Below are positions 60,689 through 64,000 of a stretch of 64,000 bases of DNA, piece after piece. Origin of the DNA: Actinomyces minihominis (GTDB lineage: Bacteria; Actinomycetota; Actinomycetes; Actinomycetales; Actinomycetaceae); the NCBI RefSeq assembly GCF_900187855.1, contig NZ_FYEG01000004.1, positions 1 through 64,000 on the forward strand, read 5' to 3'. Both the position numbers and the translations under genes were made by a program. The notes beneath the pieces are model-generated. The model saw only the letters and a program-made list of their open reading frames with translations. It made no database searches and was not told where the DNA came from. Every line of letters starts with the position of its first letter. Position 1 is the stretch's first letter.

Positions 60689-62125
60689 CTATCCCCGACT
60701 GCGATAGCTCCCTGTTTCCCATGCGCCATTCCTCAGGCGTCCCGGAATCCACACCCTGGTGCGCTTAACTTGGCGGCGGTTAGATGGCGAATAAAACACA
60801 GGAGTCTCTGAAATGTCCCTCAAGGTCAATCGAGAGGTAACTTCTGACCCAAACTCCTCCGCACGTTGAGGCATACGTTTGACCCTGTCTGTCAGCAGTT
60901 CCTGCGGTACCTCACTCAGTGCGTGGTCAAGTGCTGCGGGGATCCTGCGCTGCTGGTCTGTCATCTGATCGAGGAAATCGTTCCGGTCCATACTCAGGGT
61001 ATCCGCAGTCCGAGCCAGGTTACGCCCCGTGATCTGACGGTAGCGCCGCGCTTTTCCATAGCGGACTGCAGCCGAGCTCTTGAACCTCACACGGTCAGCG
61101 TCCCAGAGGCCGTGGGCGGAAATGAGGTCGTAAGCCGGTGCTAGACGTACCATGTTTCCGCTCATGATCAGACTGTGGTTTTTCGCGTGCGCATCGACTC
61201 CGGCAGTGAGCAGATTGAACATGAGCAGTTTGGCCAGCGCCGAGTGATCATCGTTTGACCATCGTGCAGAGCTATGTTCATCGACGACAGCAACCATGTC
61301 ACCCATCGTCGGCCCACCGTCCTCCTCGTACTTTCGAGAAGGCAAAAATGTCAAAGCTTGGCAGAAGTCCTCCTGATGCAGGCGAGTGATCACACCATTC
61401 GCATCGGTTCGACGGTCGTAGCGCCGCGTGACAAACGCCGGCAGACCATCAAAGTCCTGGATCTCTACTAATGCGGCCATGAGCCCTAGGTGCCGTGCAG
61501 CGCGCATCGTTACGAACTCGACTGCCTGAACCTCGGCATTGGTGCGGCCAATCAGAGTAGCCATTCCTGGCTTAACGATATGAGTGCTCGCTGTACGCCC
61601 GTTTGGTTCAAACCACTGTCCATCGACCTGCGCCAACGCGAACTTTCCTTGGTTGCCACCAAGAGAAAAGCGACTTTGGTCGTCATCACTGTCATCTACC
61701 CAATGGTCAGGGTCATCGATGATCTCTTGAACTCGCTCAGCGATGCGAGAGTCAGTGATGCGTGACAGGCTTCCGAGCTGCGAAGGTGTCGCATCCTGAG
61801 GCACAACCTGCACTGATCCCGGCGCATCTTGGCCCATGTGTCTCAGAAGAGTGAAGGGATCATTACGGGTTTCACCAAACTTTGCTGCCCACCGATCTCG
61901 TACTTCCAACGAGTCTGGGAGCAGGTTTGATAGCCACGGCATCACCTCGTCCGGGCCATAGTGTTGCTGAACGAGGGGCATGCTCATCGACAGGGGCGTC
62001 GCCCCTCGCCGGGCAAAATAGTCAGCATCGTAAGAGAACTCAACCTCACCCTGAGGCCCTCGCATTAGCGAACCAGCCAGCCTCTCATCGAGCCACAGGT
62101 CCAGTATGTCGGGGTGTCCGCTCAT
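60689..62125 (-). CDS. hipA: HipA-type toxin kinase
   Basis: 478 residues. The HipA N-terminal couple domain is followed by the kinase. The P-loop is FSLGGNQGKFAL (154-164, Ser154 matching the regulatory autophosphorylated Ser), ATP contacts are in STHIVKPGM, the catalytic loop is LLTAGVDAHAKNHSLI (Asp311, Asn316), and metal Asp lies in LAPAYDLISAH (332-334). E. coli HipA phosphorylates GltX and causes persistence; the gltX gene is 6 kb away. The ATG overlaps the hipB stop by four bases (ATGA, 62122-62125), so the pair is intact. Confidence 0.92.
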   Translation of the reverse strand: MSGHPDILDLWLDERLAGSLMRGPQGEVEFSYDADYFARRGATPLSMSMPLVQQHYGPDEVMPWLSNLLPDSLEVRDRWAAKFGETRNDPFTLLRHMGQDAPGSVQVVPQDATPSQLGSLSRITDSRIAERVQEIIDDPDHWVDDSDDDQSRFSLGGNQGKFALAQVDGQWFEPNGRTASTHIVKPGMATLIGRTNAEVQAVEFVTMRAARHLGLMAALVEIQDFDGLPAFVTRRYDRRTDANGVITRLHQEDFCQALTFLPSRKYEEDGGPTMGDMVAVVDEHSSARWSNDDHSALAKLLMFNLLTAGVDAHAKNHSLIMSGNMVRLAPAYDLISAHGLWDADRVRFKSSAAVRYGKARRYRQITGRNLARTADTLSMDRNDFLDQMTDQQRRIPAALDHALSEVPQELLTDRVKRMPQRAEEFGSEVTSRLTLRDISETPVFYSPSNRRQVKRTRVWIPGRLRNGAWETGSYRSRG

Positions 62126-62373
62126 GACAAACCTTCGAACAGCTCATCCAGCTTTGATGCACTCGGCATGGGCTCCAGATGCAGTTCGTAACCGAATGCC
62201 GAGGCCACGCTTAGCACCGCCTCGAGAGAGGGCACGAGTCTGCTGGATTCGACCTCCTGCACCCACCTGCGACTCATTCCAGTTCGCACACTGAGCTCTT
62301 CCTGCGTCATTCCTGCTCTAACCCTGTTTGAGCGCGTGAAGTCGGCAAATGCCTTCGGTGATCGAATAAACAC
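62122..62373 (-). CDS. hipB: HipB-type antitoxin (XRE family)
   Basis: 83 residues. The HTH runs FTRSNRVRAGMTQEELSVRT GMSRRWVQEVE, and the tail ELHLEPMPSASKLDELFEGL S is the HipB-type segment that clamps HipA. It represses its own operon and neutralises the kinase. Direct repeats of GCACACTAT at 62396 and 62424 lie in its promoter region as candidate operator sites. Confidence 0.92.
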   Translation of the reverse strand: MFIRSPKAFADFTRSNRVRAGMTQEELSVRTGMSRRWVQEVESSRLVPSLEAVLSVASAFGYELHLEPMPSASKLDELFEGLS

Positions 62374-62395
62374 CCCAACCTCCCCCCTTCACTTT

Positions 62396-62432
62396 GCACA
62401 CTATCCTACGCAACCGACACTAAGCACACTAT
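62396..62432. promoter_or_regulatory. Direct repeats upstream of hipB, candidate operator
   Basis: GCACACTAT at 62396-62404 recurs at 62424-62432, 28 bp apart. The pair lies 23 bases upstream of the hipB start, where autorepression would act. The motif differs from the E. coli HipB site (TATCC-N8-GGATA), so the assignment is inference. Confidence 0.5.
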
Positions 62433-62524
62433 ACCGCGCATAGCAGATTGAGTACATGATGATGCGCTTTAGACGAAATAGAGGCGTTTCATCCTGGTTG
62501 ACCTCGTTCAAGAGCAATAGTAGG

Positions 62525-62646
62525 CAGCTCGGCTGTTGTGTGGCCGAGTGATGAACCAGTCGAAGCCGAGCGAAGCCAACTGTCTAAGCTTGGCTCCTAA
62601 GTAACCACTGCGGGCTCCGCCCTGGGACAGGGACAGGTCGGTCCGC
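62525..62646 (+). promoter_or_regulatory. Structured leader upstream of ilvD
   Basis: CTCGGC (62528-62533) can pair with either GCCGAG at 62543-62548 or an identical GCCGAG at 62565-62570. AGCCAA (62574-62579) pairs with TTGGCT (62590-62595), and TGCGG (62610) with CCGCA (62643) just before the ribosome site. Mutually exclusive stems suggest an attenuator or regulatory RNA, but no leader peptide rich in Ile, Leu or Val is seen and no named riboswitch is recognised. TTGACC at about 62499 is a possible promoter -35. Confidence 0.4.
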
Positions 62647-62662
62647 ACAAACAGGAGGAACC

Positions 62663-64000
62663 ATGCCGCGCGTACTTCGCTCTGCAACCTCGACCGGCGG
62701 ACGCAATATGGCCGGGGCTCGCGCCCTGTGGCGCGCCACCGGAATGGGTGACGATGATTTCGGTAAGCCCATCATCGCGGTCGTCAACTCATTCACAGAG
62801 TTTGTGCCCGGCCACGTTCACCTGCGCAACATGGGCAAACTTGTTTCAGAATCGATTGTTGAGGCCGGCGGCGTCGCCAAAGAGTTCAACACCATCGCTG
62901 TTGACGACGGGATTGCCATGGGTCATGGCGGCATGCTTTACTCCCTTCCCTCGCGCGAACTGATTGCAGACTCGGTTGAGTACATGGTTCAGGCCCACTG
63001 CGCCGACGCCATGGTGTGTATTTCCAACTGTGACAAGATCACCCCCGGAATGCTGCTGGCCGCAATGCGCCTCAACATCCCGGTCGTCTTTGTCTCCGGA
63101 GGTCCCATGGAAGCCGGCAAAAACATCCCCGCCGATGCCATCATCGGTGAGTCGACCATGGGTCACGGCAACCTCATCACGGTCATGAACGCCACCGCTG
63201 ATGAGTCGATCAGTGACGAAGAACTGCTGCAGCTTGAGAAGCTGGCCTGCCCCACCTGCGGGTCCTGCTCCGGTATGTTCACCGCCAACTCGATGAACTG
63301 CCTTACCGAAGCCCTCGGCCTGTCCCTCCCCGGTAACGGCTCCACCCTGGCCACACACGTCGCCCGCAAGGCACTGTTTGAAGAGGCCGGGCACATCATC
63401 GTCGAGATGTGCCAGCGCTACTACAACGAGGATGATGAGTCCGTCCTCCCCCGCAACGTCGCCACCAAGGCGGCCTTTGAAAACGCCATGGCTCTGGACA
63501 TGGCCATGGGTGGTTCCACCAACACGGTTCTGCACATCCTGGCTGTGGCGCGTGAAGGCAACATCGACTTCGACCTCGCCGATATCGGCCGCATCGGGGC
63601 ACTGGTTCCCACGCTGTCGAAGGTGGCCCCGAACCACAACGACTACCACATGGAAGATGTTCACCGAGCCGGAGGGATTCCGGCCCTGCTCGGCGAACTC
63701 AACCGCGGCGGACTGCTCAACACAGACGTTCACACCATCCACTCCCCCGACCTGCGGTCATGGCTGGACGACTGGGATATTCGCGGTGGTAAAGCCACTG
63801 AAAAGGCCATCAACCTCTTCAAGGCAGCGCCCGGTAACAAGCGCACCACCGAGGCGTTTTCAACCGACAACCGCTGGGCCGAACTGGACACCGATGCCGC
63901 TTCAGGCTGCATCCGCGACATCCAGAACGCCTACGTCAAGTCAGGTGGCCTCACCGTCCTCTACGGCAACCTGGCCCCAGAGGGCGCCATCGTCAAGTCC
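62663..64000 (+). CDS. ilvD: Dihydroxy-acid dehydratase, cut by window edge
   Basis: 446 codons with no stop before base 64000. AGGAGGA seven bases before ATG gives a strong start. Family motifs are [20 protein letters not shown] near the start, [27 protein letters not shown] (Cys123 cluster ligand, Asp124-Lys125 metal site), FVSGGPM, and [24 protein letters not shown] (second cluster Cys). It makes branched-chain 2-keto acids from dihydroxy acids for valine, leucine and isoleucine. A full IlvD is about 560-620 residues, so roughly a quarter is missing from the window. Confidence 0.96.
   Translation, partial: MPRVLRSATSTGGRNMAGARALWRATGMGDDDFGKPIIAVVNSFTEFVPGHVHLRNMGKLVSESIVEAGGVAKEFNTIAVDDGIAMGHGGMLYSLPSRELIADSVEYMVQAHCADAMVCISNCDKITPGMLLAAMRLNIPVVFVSGGPMEAGKNIPADAIIGESTMGHGNLITVMNATADESISDEELLQLEKLACPTCGSCSGMFTANSMNCLTEALGLSLPGNGSTLATHVARKALFEEAGHIIVEMCQRYYNEDDESVLPRNVATKAAFENAMALDMAMGGSTNTVLHILAVAREGNIDFDLADIGRIGALVPTLSKVAPNHNDYHMEDVHRAGGIPALLGELNRGGLLNTDVHTIHSPDLRSWLDDWDIRGGKATEKAINLFKAAPGNKRTTEAFSTDNRWAELDTDAASGCIRDIQNAYVKSGGLTVLYGNLAPEGAIVKS

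Noticed and set aside
60689-60707. Inverted repeat CTATC-N9-GATAG resembling the E. coli HipB operator form
   Set aside because: It sits on the stop codon of hipA, not in the promoter, and has only five-base arms, so chance is the simpler reading.
1-64000. CRISPR array
   Set aside because: No series of short regularly spaced repeats with unique spacers and no cas gene was seen.

Overview
The window is a 64 kb stretch of a high-GC Gram-positive (actinobacterial) chromosome. The evidence is the family content (TrpB2, an RmuC homologue, a Ski2-like helicase of the actinobacterial DUF3516 type, a lipoate ligase with its small domain placed first) and the order FAH hydrolase - gltX - tRNAs - IclR - leuC - leuD - ... 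- gpsA - ddl, a block also conserved in mycobacteria. It looks Actinomycetales-like; a species cannot be assigned from sequence alone. No rRNA, CRISPR array or prophage was seen.

Positions 1-7800 are accessory in character. They hold the start of an IS1249-type transposase gene running off the left edge, tandem ~89 bp repeats, a PadR-controlled MFS exporter, a RibD-like reductase, and a tRNA-Pro next to a scar where an acetyltransferase gene is broken into an hsdM remnant. A duplicated three-gene set is also present: a small conserved protein on the minus strand, then a metal-binding (Cys-rich or His-rich) protein and a GNAT acetyltransferase on the plus strand. The two sets share order and orientation. 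This is the most unusual part of the window.

Positions 7800-18500 form an L-arabinose regulon. An aldose epimerase-like mutarotase, a ribulokinase-type FGGY kinase, AraD and AraA are followed by a LacI-family regulator and a monosaccharide ABC importer (binding lipoprotein, double ATPase, permease). The same perfect 12-bp palindrome, GTTAGCGCTAAC, lies upstream of both the catabolic genes and the importer.

Positions 18500-42000 mix housekeeping and stress genes: a FtsX-type ABC exporter, a BCCT osmolyte transporter, a Cof-type phosphatase, carB, rmuC, trpB2, a Nudix hydrolase, a Pif1-BRCT helicase fusion, pirin, a sirtuin, a MarR/MMPL pair, and an operon of alpha/beta hydrolase, 39-residue ORF and macro domain coupled by overlapping stop/start codons. 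A tRNA-His, a small zincin and an ATP-grasp protein follow.

Positions 42000-60600 hold core envelope, leucine and translation genes: ddl, gpsA, plsC, a diacylglycerol-kinase-like gene, murA, leuD, leuC, iclR, a GT4 glycosyltransferase, two tRNA-Glu and one tRNA-Gln beside gltX, a MalY-type C-S lyase, an FAH-family hydrolase, the DUF3516 helicase and lipoate ligase. The right end has a hipBA toxin-antitoxin pair divergent from ilvD, which is cut by the window edge and preceded by a structured leader.
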